Source of the DNA: Rhodocyclaceae bacterium
Lineage (GTDB): Bacteria; Pseudomonadota; Gammaproteobacteria; Burkholderiales; Rhodocyclaceae
DNA length: 62,795 nt
Assembly (NCBI GenBank): GCA_028713915.1
Contig: JAQTNK010000024.1
Span: 1 to 62,795, forward strand
Reading direction: 5' to 3'
A program made the position numbers and the translations under genes. The notes under the pieces are model-generated. The model searched no databases. It was not told where the DNA came from and saw nothing but the letters and a program-made list of their open reading frames with translations. This document shows, in pieces, positions 18,681 to 29,126 of the stretch (position 1 is its first letter; every line of letters begins with the position of its first letter).

Positions 18681-18690
18681 CGTTTCGCGC

Positions 18691-19140
18691 CTAGGGTCGG
18701 GCACAGCAGGGCGGCGGGACGTTGAGTTCCAGCCAGTAGCGCGCGAGCTGGCCCAGCGTGTCGATCAGCTGTCGCCGGTTGCCGGGCTTGCGCACGAAAC
18801 TGTTGGCGCCGAGCTGCGCCGCGGCGCGCGCGTCCGCCTCCCTGTCCGAGGCCGACAGCACGGTCACCGGCAGCAGCCGCGAACTCGGCTGGGCGCGTAT
18901 CGCGCGCAGCACGTCGAGGCCGCCGACGCGCGGCAGGCCGAGATCGAGCAGCACGAACGCCGGCAAGTCGGCTTCCTCGCGGCTCGCATAGTCGCCCCGG
19001 CATTGAAAGAAATCGACCGCCGCGGCGCCGTCCATGCAGACGCCGATCTGCTCGCGCGGGACGACGCGGGCGAGGGCGTCGACCATCAGCGCGACGTCCT
19101 CGGCGCAGTCCTCGATCAACAGGATGGAAAGTGTGCTCAA
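18691..19140 (-). CDS. Single-domain response regulator (Rcp1/CheY-like)
   Basis: A 149-residue receiver domain with acidic pair E10-D11, phospho-acceptor D66 in [11 protein letters not shown]96 and K118 (VRKPG). There is no output domain. The insertion before the Asp ([16 protein letters not shown]) is typical of the Rcp1-like group. No histidine kinase is adjacent, so its partner is encoded elsewhere. It lies 10 bp upstream of moaC. The region 19141-19239 separates it from the divergent protease gene. Confidence 0.9.
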   Translation of the reverse strand: MSTLSILLIEDCAEDVALMVDALARVVPREQIGVCMDGAAAVDFFQCRGDYASREEADLPAFVLLDLGLPRVGGLDVLRAIRAQPSSRLLPVTVLSASDREADARAAAQLGANSFVRKPGNRRQLIDTLGQLARYWLELNVPPPCCARP

Positions 19141-19239
19141 AGTGGGCGCTTACAAATTTTTACTCGTACCAGCTTACGTTACCCCGGCGGCGACCCCAAT
19201 GCGTCGGGAACCGGCGGCGTTTCCGGCTATCATACGCGC

Positions 19240-20691
19240 ATGCGTCGTTCGATGATTTTGATGGCCTGCCTGGCGGCGGCATGGAGCGCCCCAGTCGTCA
19301 TGGCCGAGGGGCTGCCCGACCTTGGCGAAGTTTCGCAGACCGACTTTTCGCCGCAAATGGAAAAGAAGGTCGGCGAATCCATCATGCAGGAGATCCGCCA
19401 GAAGGAGCCGTCGTACCTCGACGACGCGGAGGTCAGCGGCTATCTGAATCGCCTCGGCCACCGGTTGGCGTCCAACAGCGAGGGCGCGCGCATGGAGTTC
19501 GAATTCTTCGCGCTGAAGGACAGCACGCTCAATGCCTTTGCCCTGCCCGGCGGCTTCATCGGCGTGCACACCGGCTTGATCCTCGCCACGCAGTCCGAAT
19601 CCGAGCTGGCTTCGGTGCTGTCGCACGAAATCTCGCACGTCACCCAGCACCACATCGCGCGCGGCGTCAGCCAGCAGAGCCAGTCCTACGCGACGACGCT
19701 GCTGTCGCTGGCGGTGGCCATCCTGGCTGCGCGCCACAACGGCGGCGACGCGGCACAGGGCGCGCTGATCGCCGGCCAGGCGGCCGGCGTCCAGCAGCAG
19801 CTCGGCTATTCGCGCGACTTCGAGCGCGAAGCCGACCGCATGGGCATCCAGGTGCTCGAGCGTTCGGGCTTCGACGTGCGCGGCATGGGGACTTTCTTCG
19901 AGCGCCTGCAGCGCTCCAGCCGGCTCTACGAGAACAACGCGCCGGGCTATCTGCGCACCCACCCGCTGACGACGGAGCGCATCGCCGACATGGAAAACCG
20001 CATCCAGGCGATGCCCTATCACCAGGTGCCGGACTCGCAGGACTTCCAGCTGGTGCGCGCCAAGCTGCGCTCGCAGGAAGGCACGGCCCAGGATGCAGTG
20101 ACGGATTTCGACGCCCAGATCAAGGAGCACAAGTTCAGCTCGGAGGCGGCCGCCCGCTACGGGCTTGCGCGCGCCTTGCTGCGGGCGAAGAACTACGCCG
20201 CCGCCGATGCGCAGGTCGGCGAACTGCGCCGGCTCAAGGTGGCTTCGTCGATGGTCGAGACGCTCGCCGCCGATTTGCGCATGAAGCAGGACGATGCGGC
20301 CGGCGCCGTCAAGCTGTTGCGCAGCGCCGCCAGCCGCTACCCGCAGGAACGCGCCGTCAGTTATGCGCTGGTCGAGGCGCTGCTTGCGGCCGGACAGGCG
20401 CCCGAGGCCCTCAAGGTCACCATCGCCGACTTGCAGGCCTATACCACCGACTACCAGATGCATGCCCTGCAGGCGCAGACCTACGCCGCGCTGGGCAAGC
20501 GCCTCGAACAGCATCGCGCCCAGGGCGAGTCGTACATGCTGCAGGGGCTCCTGATGCCGGCCATCGAGCAATTCGAGCTGGCCCAGAAGTCGCCCGATGG
20601 CGATTTCTACGAACATTCCCAAGTCGATGCGCGCCTGCGCGTCCTGAAGCGCCAGCAGGCGGACGAGGCGAAGCAGAAGAAGCAGCCGTAG
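19240..20691 (+). CDS. bepA: BepA-family periplasmic M48 metalloprotease with TPR-like tail
   Basis: A 483-residue protein with a signal peptide (MACLAAAWSAPVVMA), zinc-binding HEISH at residues 129-133, and the third ligand in FEREADRMGIQVLERSGFD. The C-terminal ~200 residues are helical TPR-like repeats. E. coli BepA (YfgC) is a periplasmic protease and chaperone for outer-membrane protein assembly and LptD quality control. The start is set by the signal peptide; no strong ribosome binding site is visible. The symbol rests on family resemblance. Confidence 0.9.
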   Translation: MRRSMILMACLAAAWSAPVVMAEGLPDLGEVSQTDFSPQMEKKVGESIMQEIRQKEPSYLDDAEVSGYLNRLGHRLASNSEGARMEFEFFALKDSTLNAFALPGGFIGVHTGLILATQSESELASVLSHEISHVTQHHIARGVSQQSQSYATTLLSLAVAILAARHNGGDAAQGALIAGQAAGVQQQLGYSRDFEREADRMGIQVLERSGFDVRGMGTFFERLQRSSRLYENNAPGYLRTHPLTTERIADMENRIQAMPYHQVPDSQDFQLVRAKLRSQEGTAQDAVTDFDAQIKEHKFSSEAAARYGLARALLRAKNYAAADAQVGELRRLKVASSMVETLAADLRMKQDDAAGAVKLLRSAASRYPQERAVSYALVEALLAAGQAPEALKVTIADLQAYTTDYQMHALQAQTYAALGKRLEQHRAQGESYMLQGLLMPAIEQFELAQKSPDGDFYEHSQVDARLRVLKRQQADEAKQKKQP

Positions 20692-20859
20692 AGCCGAAGC
20701 GTGGGTTTTTAGGCGCGCCGCCGCTGCCTGCTTCGAATCGGCGGTACTTATTCATCTATCGAAAATTCGAGTTGGTCGCCGCCAGGCGGAATTGCTAGCC
20801 TTCGAGCCTCACAAGAACGGGCCCCCAAAGGCCCGAATTCCCTAGGAGGAACGGCAATC

Positions 20860-22065
20860 ATGGCGTTGGTCAACCCGCACGGCGGCGGCAATCTCAAACC
20901 CCTGCTACTCGAAGGCGCTGCGCAGAAGGCCGAGCTGGCCCGCGCGCAGACGCTGCCCAAGCTCAAGGTCAGCTCGCGCGAAGCGGGCGACATCATCATG
21001 CTGGGCATCGGCGGCTTCACGCCGCTCGACGGCTTCATGACGCATGGCGACTGGGAAGGCGTCTGCGACGGCATGAAGATGGCCAACGGCCTGTTCTGGC
21101 CCATCCCCGTGACCTTGTCGACCGACGACGAAAACATCAAGGCCGGCAGCGAAGTCGCGCTGGCCGATAGCGCCACGGGCGAAATCCTGGCGACCATGAA
21201 GGTCACCGAGAAGTACAGCATCGACAAGGCGCACGAGTGCATGGAGGTCTACAAGACCACCGACATGGAGCACCCGGGCGTCAAGATGGTCATGGCCCAG
21301 GGCAAGTACAACCTGGCCGGCCCGATCAAAGTCCTGTCCACCGGCGGTTTCACGGAAAAGTACGGCGAGCAGTTCATGACGCCCGCCGAGACCCGCGCCA
21401 AGTTCCAGGCCATGGGCTGGTCCAAGATCGCCGCTTTCCAGACCCGCAATCCGATGCACCGCTCGCACGAGTACCTGGCCAAGGTCGCCATCGAGACCAT
21501 GGACGGCGTGCTGGTCCATTCGCTGCTCGGCAACCTCAAGCCCGGCGACATTCCCGCCGACGTGCGCTCCGAGGCGATCAGCGTCCTGGTCGAGAACTAC
21601 TTCGCCCCCAACACCGTGATCCAGGCCGGCTACCCGCTCGACATGCGTTACGCCGGTCCGCGCGAGGCGCTGCTGCACGCGCTGTTCCGCCAGAACTACG
21701 GCTGCTCGCACCTCATCGTCGGTCGCGACCATGCCGGCGTGGGCGACTTCTACGGCCCGTTCGACGCGCAGAAGATTTTCGACGAGATTCCCCGCGACGC
21801 GCTCGAAACCAAGAACATGAACATCGACTGGACGTTCTGGTGCAAGAAGTGCGGCGGCATGGCCTCGCAGCGCACCTGCCCGCACACCAAGGACGACCGC
21901 ATCCTGCTGTCCGGCACCAAGGTCCGTTCGATGCTGTCCGAAGGCCAGGACCTGCCGGTCGAGTTCAGCCGGCCGGAAGTGGCCAAGGTGCTGCAGAAGT
22001 ACTACGCCGGCCTGTCCGCGGAACAGAACGTCAAGGTCGAGTTGAAAGGCCACTCGGCCGCGTGA
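20860..22065 (+). CDS. sat: Sat, dissimilatory ATP sulfurylase
   Basis: A 401-residue homo-oligomeric ATP sulfurylase with active-site motifs [11 protein letters not shown] (194-204) and GRDHAGVG, plus a Cys cluster (WCKKCGG...RTCPHTK) that binds zinc in dissimilatory enzymes. In sulfur oxidizers it runs in the direction APS + PPi to ATP + sulfate, giving substrate-level ATP. It is preceded by AGGAGG ten bases before ATG. aprBA follows after 183 bp containing a hairpin, so sat may also be transcribed alone. Confidence 0.97.
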   Translation: MALVNPHGGGNLKPLLLEGAAQKAELARAQTLPKLKVSSREAGDIIMLGIGGFTPLDGFMTHGDWEGVCDGMKMANGLFWPIPVTLSTDDENIKAGSEVALADSATGEILATMKVTEKYSIDKAHECMEVYKTTDMEHPGVKMVMAQGKYNLAGPIKVLSTGGFTEKYGEQFMTPAETRAKFQAMGWSKIAAFQTRNPMHRSHEYLAKVAIETMDGVLVHSLLGNLKPGDIPADVRSEAISVLVENYFAPNTVIQAGYPLDMRYAGPREALLHALFRQNYGCSHLIVGRDHAGVGDFYGPFDAQKIFDEIPRDALETKNMNIDWTFWCKKCGGMASQRTCPHTKDDRILLSGTKVRSMLSEGQDLPVEFSRPEVAKVLQKYYAGLSAEQNVKVELKGHSAA

Positions 22066-22070
22066 TACCG

Positions 22071-22100
22071 GGCCGGCAGCGCCGTCAGGCACTGCCGGCC
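22071..22100 (+). terminator. Hairpin between sat and aprB (weak terminator or attenuator)
   Basis: A perfect 9-bp inverted repeat, GGCCGGCAG / CTGCCGGCC, lies six bases after the sat stop and is followed by TCTTGCATTT rather than a clean T-run. It could partly terminate, or stabilise the sat mRNA, before aprBA. Confidence 0.5.
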
Positions 22101-22248
22101 TCTTGCATTTGGAGAACCGTAGCCGCCGGAAGCGGATTCGCCGAGTCTGCGTTCTAGGCCCCGGCCAAGGTGGAATCGGAATCTAAATGATGGACCGCTG
22201 ATTCACAGACATGGACAGCGGATTGATAGCTATCAAGGAGAGTAAGCA

Positions 22249-22722
22249 ATGCCAACCTATGTTCGTACCGAAAAGTGCGACGGCTGCAAGGGTCAGGACA
22301 AGACCGCCTGCATGTACATCTGCCCGCACAATCTGATGAAGCTGGACAAAGATGGTTCCGAGACCGGTCACGCCATGAAGGCGTTCAACCAGGAGCCTGA
22401 CCAGTGCTGGGAGTGCTACTCCTGCGTCAAGATCTGCCCGCAGGGCGCCATCGAGGCCCGTCACTACGCCGACGTCGTGCCGCTGGGCGGTTCCGTGCAG
22501 CCGCTGCGCGGTTCGGACTCCATCATGTGGACCATCAAGTTCCGCAACGGCAACATGAAGCGCTTCAAGTTCCCGATTCGCACCACGCCCGAAGGCTCCA
22601 TCGACCCGTACGGCAGCAAGCCGATGCCCAAGCTGGCCGACATTGCGCAAACCGGTTCGTTCACCCGCGACATGATGGGTGGCTTCCGCGCCGGCAAGCC
22701 CGAAGAACTGATCCGCAAGTAA
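22249..22722 (+). CDS. aprB: AprB, adenylylsulfate reductase beta subunit
   Basis: A 157-residue ferredoxin-type subunit with two [4Fe-4S] sites, C10/C13/C21/C25 and C53/C56/C59/C63 (ECYSCVKICPQGAIEAR), followed by the AprB-specific C-terminal tail that wraps around AprA (GSDSIMWTIKFRNG and onward). It passes electrons between AprA and the membrane/Qmo partner. AAGGAG lies upstream of ATG. aprA follows after 22 bp. Confidence 0.97.
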   Translation: MPTYVRTEKCDGCKGQDKTACMYICPHNLMKLDKDGSETGHAMKAFNQEPDQCWECYSCVKICPQGAIEARHYADVVPLGGSVQPLRGSDSIMWTIKFRNGNMKRFKFPIRTTPEGSIDPYGSKPMPKLADIAQTGSFTRDMMGGFRAGKPEELIRK

Positions 22723-22744
22723 TCCACGAATCGAGGAACTAAAA

Positions 22745-24772
22745 ATGGCTGGAACTTTTGACAATCCGGAAGTCGTCCAGGAAGACCTGGACATTCTGTT
22801 GATCGGCGGCGGCATGGCCTGTTGCGGCGCCGCTTACGAAATGATGCGCTGGGCCGAAGCCGTCAAGGCCGAGACCGGCACCGAACTGAAAATCAAGCTG
22901 GTCGACAAGGCCGCCATGGACCGCTCCGGCGCCGTGGCGCAGGGCCTGTCCGCCATCAACACGTACATCGGCGACAAGCAGGACCCGGCCGACTACGCGC
23001 GCATGGTCTCCAACGACCTGATGGGCATCACCCGCGACGACCTGGCCTACGACCTGGGCCGCAACGTCGATGACTCCGTGCACCTGTTCGAAGAGTGGGG
23101 CCTGCCGATCTGGAAGACCGCTCCGGACGGCGTGCGCCACGACGGCGCCGACTCCATCAAGGAAGGCCTGCCCCTGCTGAAGGACGGCGGCCAGCCCGTG
23201 CGTTCCGGCAAGTGGCAGATCATGATCAACGGCGAATCCTACAAGTGGATCGTTGCCGAAGCCGCCAAGAAGGCGCTCGGCCTCGACCGCATCCAGGAGC
23301 GCGTGTTCATCGTCAAGCTCATCAACGACAAGAACGACAAGAACCGCATCGCCGGTGCCGTCGGTTTCTCCGTCCGCGAAAACAAGATCTACGTCTACAA
23401 GGCCAAGGCCGTGCTGCTGGCTGCCGGCGGCTGCGTCAACCTGTTCCGTCCCCGCTCCGTCGGCGAAGGCCAGGGCCGCGCCTGGTACCCGGTGTGGAAC
23501 GCCGGTTCGACCTACTCGATGGCCGCTGAAGCCGGCGCCGAGCTGACCATGATGGAAAACCGCTTCGTGCCCGCCCGCTTCAAGGACGGCTACGGCCCGG
23601 TCGGCGCCTGGTTCCTGTTGTTCAAGGCCAAGGCCGCCAACGCCTACGGCGAAGACTACATGGCCAAGAACAAGGAAATGCTGAACGACTACCCGCCCTA
23701 TGGCCAGGCTGCCGTTCCCGCTTCCTGCCTGCGCAACCACCTGATGCTGAAGGAAATGAAGGAAGGTCGCGGCCCGATCTACATGGACACCGTCACGGCG
23801 CTGGCCAAGCTGGCCGAGACCCTGACGCCGAAGGAAGTCAAGCACCTCGAAGCCGAGGCCTGGGAAGACTTCCTCGACATGTGTATCGGCCAGTGCGGCA
23901 TCTGGGTCGGTGAGAACATCGAACCCGAGAAGAAGATGTCCGAACTGATGCCGACCGAGCCCTACCTGCTCGGCTCGCACTCCGGCTGCTGCGGCATCTG
24001 GGTGTCCGGCCCGACGGACGTCGGCGCGCCGACCGACGAAGGCCTGCCGGGCGTGCCCGACCACCTGCCGAAGGGCTGGAACTGGGGCTATCGCTCGATG
24101 ACCACGGTGCAGGGTCTGTTCACCGCCGGCGACGGCGTTGGCGCCTCCGGTCACAAGTTCTCCTCCGGCTCGCATGCCGAAGGCCGCATGGCCGCCAAGG
24201 CGATGATCAAGTTCGCGCTCGACAATAAGGATTACAAGGTCGAACTCGACACCCCCGTCGAGCAGCTGGCCGAGGACATCTACAAGCCGGTGCGCACGTT
24301 CCTGCAATTCAAGGACTACAGCACGGCCATCGACGTCAACCCCAACTACATCACGCCGCGCATGCTGCAGTTCCGCCTGCAGAAGATCATGGACGAGTAT
24401 GTTGCCGGCGTTGCCACCTACTACAACACCAACGACAAGATGTTGGAAGTTGCCGAAGGCAAGCTCGAGATGCTGAAGGAAGACGCCCAGAAGATGCGTG
24501 CGAAGGACCTGCACGAACTGCTGCGCGCCTGGGAAAACTATCACCGTATCCTGACGGCCGAAGCCCACATGAAGCACATCCAGTTCCGCGAAGAAAGCCG
24601 CTACCCCGGCTTCTACTACCGCACCGACAAGAACTTCGTCGATGAGGAAAACTGGCACTGCTTCGTGAACTCGGTCTACAACAAGGAAACGAAGAAGTGG
24701 ACCTGCTTCAAGCGCAAGCACGTCGATCTGGTCGACAAGTCCAAGCTGTTCAAGGCCGCCGCGCCGCACTAA
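22745..24772 (+). CDS. aprA: AprA, adenylylsulfate reductase alpha subunit
   Basis: A 675-residue flavoprotein of the fumarate-reductase superfamily. The FAD site (DILLIGGGMACCGAAYEM) is at ~17-34, and characteristic AprA segments include RSGAVAQGLSAINTY, FRPRSVGEGQGRAWYP and FREESRYPGFYYRTDKNF near the C-terminus. In this setting it oxidizes sulfite plus AMP to APS. It ends before a strong intrinsic terminator, so sat-aprBA is the probable transcription unit. The electron acceptor is most likely the QmoAB-HdrCB set at 40618-45715. Confidence 0.98.
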   Translation: MAGTFDNPEVVQEDLDILLIGGGMACCGAAYEMMRWAEAVKAETGTELKIKLVDKAAMDRSGAVAQGLSAINTYIGDKQDPADYARMVSNDLMGITRDDLAYDLGRNVDDSVHLFEEWGLPIWKTAPDGVRHDGADSIKEGLPLLKDGGQPVRSGKWQIMINGESYKWIVAEAAKKALGLDRIQERVFIVKLINDKNDKNRIAGAVGFSVRENKIYVYKAKAVLLAAGGCVNLFRPRSVGEGQGRAWYPVWNAGSTYSMAAEAGAELTMMENRFVPARFKDGYGPVGAWFLLFKAKAANAYGEDYMAKNKEMLNDYPPYGQAAVPASCLRNHLMLKEMKEGRGPIYMDTVTALAKLAETLTPKEVKHLEAEAWEDFLDMCIGQCGIWVGENIEPEKKMSELMPTEPYLLGSHSGCCGIWVSGPTDVGAPTDEGLPGVPDHLPKGWNWGYRSMTTVQGLFTAGDGVGASGHKFSSGSHAEGRMAAKAMIKFALDNKDYKVELDTPVEQLAEDIYKPVRTFLQFKDYSTAIDVNPNYITPRMLQFRLQKIMDEYVAGVATYYNTNDKMLEVAEGKLEMLKEDAQKMRAKDLHELLRAWENYHRILTAEAHMKHIQFREESRYPGFYYRTDKNFVDEENWHCFVNSVYNKETKKWTCFKRKHVDLVDKSKLFKAAAPH

Positions 24773-24794
24773 GCAACGCGTAGGTCAGTAAATT

Positions 24795-24835
24795 CAGGTC
24801 GGGGGTCGCAAGACCTCCGGCCTGTTTTGGTTTTT
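24795..24835 (+). terminator. Intrinsic terminator after aprA
   Basis: A 13-bp stem with two G-U wobble pairs is closed by a GCAA tetraloop (24808-24811) and followed by TTTTGGTTTTT. It starts 23 bp after the aprA stop. Confidence 0.92.
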
Positions 24836-24945
24836 GGCGTAACATTCGCTGCCGCGAACGGGGTGTCGTCTTCCCCCTTCCCGCAGCTTCGCCACAAGTC
24901 GCCTTATTCCGCTGTCCGAATGTCCCTGCTGCATCGAGGTTTTTC

Positions 24946-25845
24946 ATGTCCCAGCCCAACGTCCCGTTTCCGCAAAGCCCCGTCGTTCCGAACATGGTCG
25001 ATGGCGCCCACGTCATCCAGTTCCAGTGCCACAAAGGCATCGGTTGCTGGAACGCCTGCTGTTCCAACATCGACATTTCGCTGACGCCCTATGACCTCCT
25101 GCGCCTGCAGAAGCGCCTCGGGCTGTCCTCGGCCGAGTTCCTGACGAAGTACACGTTTCCGTACGAACTCGACAAGGACGACATCGCCGGCGTCAAGTTC
25201 CGCCCCGTCGAAGGCGGCTCCGCCTGCCAGTTCATGACGCCGGAAGGCTGCGGCGTCTATGAAGACCGCCCGACCGCCTGCCGCTACTATCCGGTGGCGC
25301 TGGTCTCCATGCGCAAGGAAGGCGAGGCCTTCGACAGCGCGTCCTACGCCCTCATCAAGGAAGACCACTGCAAGGGCCACGAGGTGGCGCGCTCCCTGAC
25401 CATCGACGAGTACCGCAAGGAGCAGGGCGTCGTCGAGTATGACGAACTCGCCCGCGGCTGGCGCCAGCTGATCCTCAAGAAGAAATCCACCGGTCCGGCC
25501 ATCGGCAAGCCTTCGCTGAAGAGCCGCCAGCTCTTCTTCATGGCCTGCTACAACCTCGACCAGTTCCGCGCCTTCGTCACCGCCGACAGCTTCTGCCAGC
25601 TGTTCGCGCTGCCGCCGGAGGAGCACGCGAAGATCGCCGAAGACGACGTCGAACTGATGCTGTTCGCCTTCCGTTTCCTGCGCCAGGTGTTGTTCGGCGA
25701 AGAGTCGATTCCGCTCAACGACGATGCCGCCAAGGCGCGCGCGGAGAAGGTGCGCGAGAAGCGCATGAAGGAAGAACGCGAAGCCGCCGAACGGCTGGCG
25801 CAAGCCGAGGACAACGATCACCCCCTGGACGACGAAGAAGACTGA
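24946..25845 (+). CDS. YkgJ-family CxxxxGCxxxCC protein
   Basis: A 299-residue protein. The YkgJ-type cysteine cluster [12 protein letters not shown] sits at ~28-39 and is completed by [15 protein letters not shown] at ~100; the family is thought to bind a metal or Fe-S cluster. The C-terminus is a charged Lys/Glu helix (~265-285). GAGG lies six bases before ATG. It stands alone after the aprA terminator, 101 bp downstream of the stop. No function is established for it, and a link to sulfur metabolism is only positional. Confidence 0.85.
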   Translation: MSQPNVPFPQSPVVPNMVDGAHVIQFQCHKGIGCWNACCSNIDISLTPYDLLRLQKRLGLSSAEFLTKYTFPYELDKDDIAGVKFRPVEGGSACQFMTPEGCGVYEDRPTACRYYPVALVSMRKEGEAFDSASYALIKEDHCKGHEVARSLTIDEYRKEQGVVEYDELARGWRQLILKKKSTGPAIGKPSLKSRQLFFMACYNLDQFRAFVTADSFCQLFALPPEEHAKIAEDDVELMLFAFRFLRQVLFGEESIPLNDDAAKARAEKVREKRMKEEREAAERLAQAEDNDHPLDDEED

Positions 25846-25882
25846 GCCGACGCCCGGCCGGTCCCGATCCGACGTCGTAGCG

Positions 25883-27172
25883 ATGCTGGCGCGAAAGCTC
25901 GATGATGGCTCGCTGCACCTGGGCGTCGTCGGCCTGGGCTATGTCGGCCTGCCGCTGGCGGTCGAATTCGGCAAGCACTTCAAGGTCACCGGCTTCGACG
26001 TCAAGCCGCGGCGGCTCGCCGAGTTGCGCCGCGGCTACGACGCGACGCTGCAGGTCGGCGCCGAGGATTTCGCCGCCGCCGGCAAGCTCGCCTTCACCGG
26101 CACGGCCGCCGATCTGCGCGCCTGCGACGTCTTCATCGTCACCGTCCCGACGCCGGTCGATCGCCACAAGCGGCCGGACCTGAGCTTCCTCATCGGCGCG
26201 AGCGAAGCCGTCGGCAAGGTGCTCCGGCCGGGCGCCGTCGTCATCTACGAATCCACCGTCTATCCGGGCGCTACCGAGGAAGACTGCGTGCCCGTGCTGG
26301 AACGGTGTTCCGGCCTCACGTTCAACGTCGATTTCTGCGTCGGCTACAGCCCCGAACGCATCAATCCCGGCGACGGGCAGCATCGCATCGCCGCCATCAG
26401 GAAGATCACCTCAGGCTCGACGCCGGCCAGCGCCGATTTCGTCGATGCGCTCTACCGCAAGATCATCACCGCCGGCACGCATAAGGCCAGCAGCATCCGC
26501 GTCGCCGAAGCGGCCAAGGTCATCGAGAATACCCAGCGCGACGTGAACATCGCGCTCATCAACGAATTGGCCATCATCTTCCAGCGGCTCGGCCTCGATA
26601 CCGAAGAAATTCTGGATGCCGCCGGCAGCAAATGGAATTTCCTGCCGTTTCGTCCGGGCCTCGTCGGCGGCCACTGCATCGGCGTCGATCCCTACTACCT
26701 GACGCACAAGGCGCAGGAGGTCGGCTACCATCCAGAAGTCATTCTCGCCGGCCGGCGCATCAACGACAACATGGGCGCCCATGTGGCGATCGAAGTCGTC
26801 AAGCTCATGACGCGGCGCGCCATGCCCGTCGTCGGCGCCCGCATCCTCGTCATGGGGCTTGCCTACAAGGAAAACTGTCCCGACGTGCGCAATACCCGCG
26901 TCGTCGACATCGTCCGCGAACTGCACGGCTACAACGCCGAAGTCGACATCTATGATCCGTGGGTGAATGGCGACGACGCCGAACTCGAATACGGCCTGCG
27001 CCCCATCGCCGCGCCGGAGCTGGGCCGCTACGATGCCATCGTCATCGCCGTCGGCCACCGGCAGTTCAAGGAACGCGGCGCCGCCGGCATCCGCGCCTGG
27101 GGCAAAGCCGGCGCCATTCTTTACGACGTCAAGTATCTGCTGCCGGCCGCCGACGTCGACGGGCGGCTCTGA
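25883..27172 (+). CDS. Nucleotide-sugar 6-dehydrogenase (TviB/WbpA-like)
   Basis: A 429-residue UDP-glucose/GDP-mannose dehydrogenase family enzyme. NAD-binding [17 protein letters not shown] is at ~14, followed by [15 protein letters not shown], the catalytic-cysteine segment [16 protein letters not shown] near 260, and the C-terminal [16 protein letters not shown]. It resembles the UDP-GlcNAc(GalNAc) dehydrogenases (TviB, WbpA) more than Ugd. It makes a uronic-acid nucleotide sugar for surface polysaccharide. It starts 37 bp after the previous gene; the rest of the pathway is not adjacent. Confidence 0.92.
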   Translation: MLARKLDDGSLHLGVVGLGYVGLPLAVEFGKHFKVTGFDVKPRRLAELRRGYDATLQVGAEDFAAAGKLAFTGTAADLRACDVFIVTVPTPVDRHKRPDLSFLIGASEAVGKVLRPGAVVIYESTVYPGATEEDCVPVLERCSGLTFNVDFCVGYSPERINPGDGQHRIAAIRKITSGSTPASADFVDALYRKIITAGTHKASSIRVAEAAKVIENTQRDVNIALINELAIIFQRLGLDTEEILDAAGSKWNFLPFRPGLVGGHCIGVDPYYLTHKAQEVGYHPEVILAGRRINDNMGAHVAIEVVKLMTRRAMPVVGARILVMGLAYKENCPDVRNTRVVDIVRELHGYNAEVDIYDPWVNGDDAELEYGLRPIAAPELGRYDAIVIAVGHRQFKERGAAGIRAWGKAGAILYDVKYLLPAADVDGRL

Positions 27173-27301
27173 CGATTCGATGCGGAAGCGTCGGCCTTGC
27201 CGCGGCGGCCGTGCGCGACTCGATCCGACGACAGCATTTTGCAGTACTCTAGCCGCTGAACGATGTGCGATGCGCTATCGTCGCAATCACCAATCCGGTT
27301 G

Positions 27302-29014
27302 ATGAATATGGCCGCGCCACAGACCTCCGCGTCGATGTCGATAGATCGGATCTTCCAGCAAGCCTTTGATCATCATCAGTCCGGCGCGCTGCAGGATGCC
27401 GAACGCCTTTATCGAATCGTCTTGCACGCCCAACCCGGCCACCCGGACGCGAACCACAATCTGGGCGTTCTTGCGGTGCGCGCAAAGAAGCCGATCGCCG
27501 CAATCCCGCACTTGAAGGCAGCGCTGCAGGCCGCGCCCGACCGGGCGCAATATTGGTTGAGCTACATTGCCGCCCTCATCGACGCCGGCATGACCGATAT
27601 CGCCAAAGTGGCTCTGGAGCAGGGACGGCAACAGGGCTTGCAGGGACAGGCCGTAGATAGCCTGGCAATGCGGTTGAAGGGCGGCGCGCAGAGGGCGGGG
27701 ATCCTGGATGCCGCGACCCGGCGGAGTGCGGAGGCATTGGTCCCCTCGCAGAAAGCGGCGGAGTTGATGCCCGCAGACGCCGGCTCGCTTAACGATCTTG
27801 GCAATGCCCACAGAAGGCTGGGACGGCTCGACGACGCCGTGATTGCCTTCTCCAGAGCCATCGAGATAAAACCGAATTACGTCGACGCGCGCAACAACCT
27901 GGGCATCACGCTGCGGGATCTCGGAAAATATGATGATGCGATAGCGAGCTTCCGCCTGGCGCTGCAGATCAACCCCGCAGATGCCGGCGTGCACAATAAC
28001 CTGGGCAACGTACTGAAGGACGTGGGGCAACTGGATGCGGCGGTGGCATGCTATCGCCGGGCTCTGGAAATAGTGCCGGATTTCGCCGAAACACATAACA
28101 ACCTCGGGCTTGCCCTTCGGGCCTTGGGCCAACTCGATGCCGCAGTGATGCACTACCGGCGAGCGCTGGAGATCAAGCCCGATTTTGCCTGGGCGTATGC
28201 CAATCTCGGATATGCGCTGATGCATCAAGGCAAGTCGAGCGAGGCCTTGGCTTGCTTTCGACAACAACTCAGGCTAGCGCCGCGGAACGGAACGGCTCGG
28301 CACTTGATTGCAGCGCTGACCGGCGAGAACACAGACCGCGCGCCCATCGAGTACGTCGAAACCTTGTTCGACAATTTCGCCGACACCTTCGACGGACAGT
28401 TGCGGCAGGTTCTCGAGTATGACGTTCCGGAACAATTGGCACGCCTGGTAAGGCGACGCGCACCGTCTTCAGTCCAGAAGTTCGACGTGTTGGACCTGGG
28501 ATGTGGGACGGGATTGGTCGGCATGGCATTCGCGCCGATGGCGCGAACCCTGGTGGGCGTGGATATTTCGTTCAGGATGCTGGCGAAGGCCCGGGCGCGC
28601 GATCTGTACGAACGATTGGAACGTTCCGATCTGTTGGAGATGATGCGGGCCGAGAAGGATTCCAGTTTCGACATGATCGTCGCGGCGGACCTGCTGATCT
28701 ATTTTGGGAAAATCGATCCCGTCGTCCACGAAATCAAGAGGCTGCTGCGTCCGGGAGGTTTCTTTGCATTCTCGGTCGAGGCCCTTGATGCATCATCAAG
28801 TCAAGAATCTGGCCATGACGTCGAACGAGAATATCGACTGGAAAGTACCGGCCGCTATAGTCACTCGGCCGATTACTTGACCCGGCTTGCCGCGGCGCAT
28901 GGATTCCTTGCTCAGGAAATGGCCGAGACACGTTTGCGAGTGGAACGGGGTACGCCGGTGAGGGGCTACTTGGTCCTGTGGAAAGTCACGGCCGTCGAAT
29001 CCGACGCTAGGTGA
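27302..29014 (+). CDS. TPR protein fused to a SAM-dependent methyltransferase
   Basis: About 570 residues. The N-terminal ~330 residues contain seven or so TPRs, with a degenerate pair followed by regular ones (DARNNLGITLRDLGKYDDAI). The C-terminus is a class I methyltransferase with motif I in VLDLGCGTGLVGMAFAPMA and post-motif LVGVDIS. The family often accompanies glycosyltransferases in bacterial surface-glycan or protein-modification loci. The start is uncertain: ATGs at 27263, 27302 and 27335 are in frame and none has a clear ribosome binding site. Its substrate is unknown. Confidence 0.85.
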   Translation: MNMAAPQTSASMSIDRIFQQAFDHHQSGALQDAERLYRIVLHAQPGHPDANHNLGVLAVRAKKPIAAIPHLKAALQAAPDRAQYWLSYIAALIDAGMTDIAKVALEQGRQQGLQGQAVDSLAMRLKGGAQRAGILDAATRRSAEALVPSQKAAELMPADAGSLNDLGNAHRRLGRLDDAVIAFSRAIEIKPNYVDARNNLGITLRDLGKYDDAIASFRLALQINPADAGVHNNLGNVLKDVGQLDAAVACYRRALEIVPDFAETHNNLGLALRALGQLDAAVMHYRRALEIKPDFAWAYANLGYALMHQGKSSEALACFRQQLRLAPRNGTARHLIAALTGENTDRAPIEYVETLFDNFADTFDGQLRQVLEYDVPEQLARLVRRRAPSSVQKFDVLDLGCGTGLVGMAFAPMARTLVGVDISFRMLAKARARDLYERLERSDLLEMMRAEKDSSFDMIVAADLLIYFGKIDPVVHEIKRLLRPGGFFAFSVEALDASSSQESGHDVEREYRLESTGRYSHSADYLTRLAAAHGFLAQEMAETRLRVERGTPVRGYLVLWKVTAVESDAR

Positions 29015-29126
29015 AAGTCGGATAGCGGGATTGGACCGTCCGGGAACAACGCAGACGGCTGAACGACGTCGAAATGGCCCAGTCCCGGCAGTCTTCCGAT
29101 GAGAGCGCGTCGCCGTCGCGGTGCCT

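Noticed and set aside
22739-24769. 676-residue minus-strand frame over aprA
   Set aside because: Shadow of aprA, whose flavin and active-site motifs are unambiguous.
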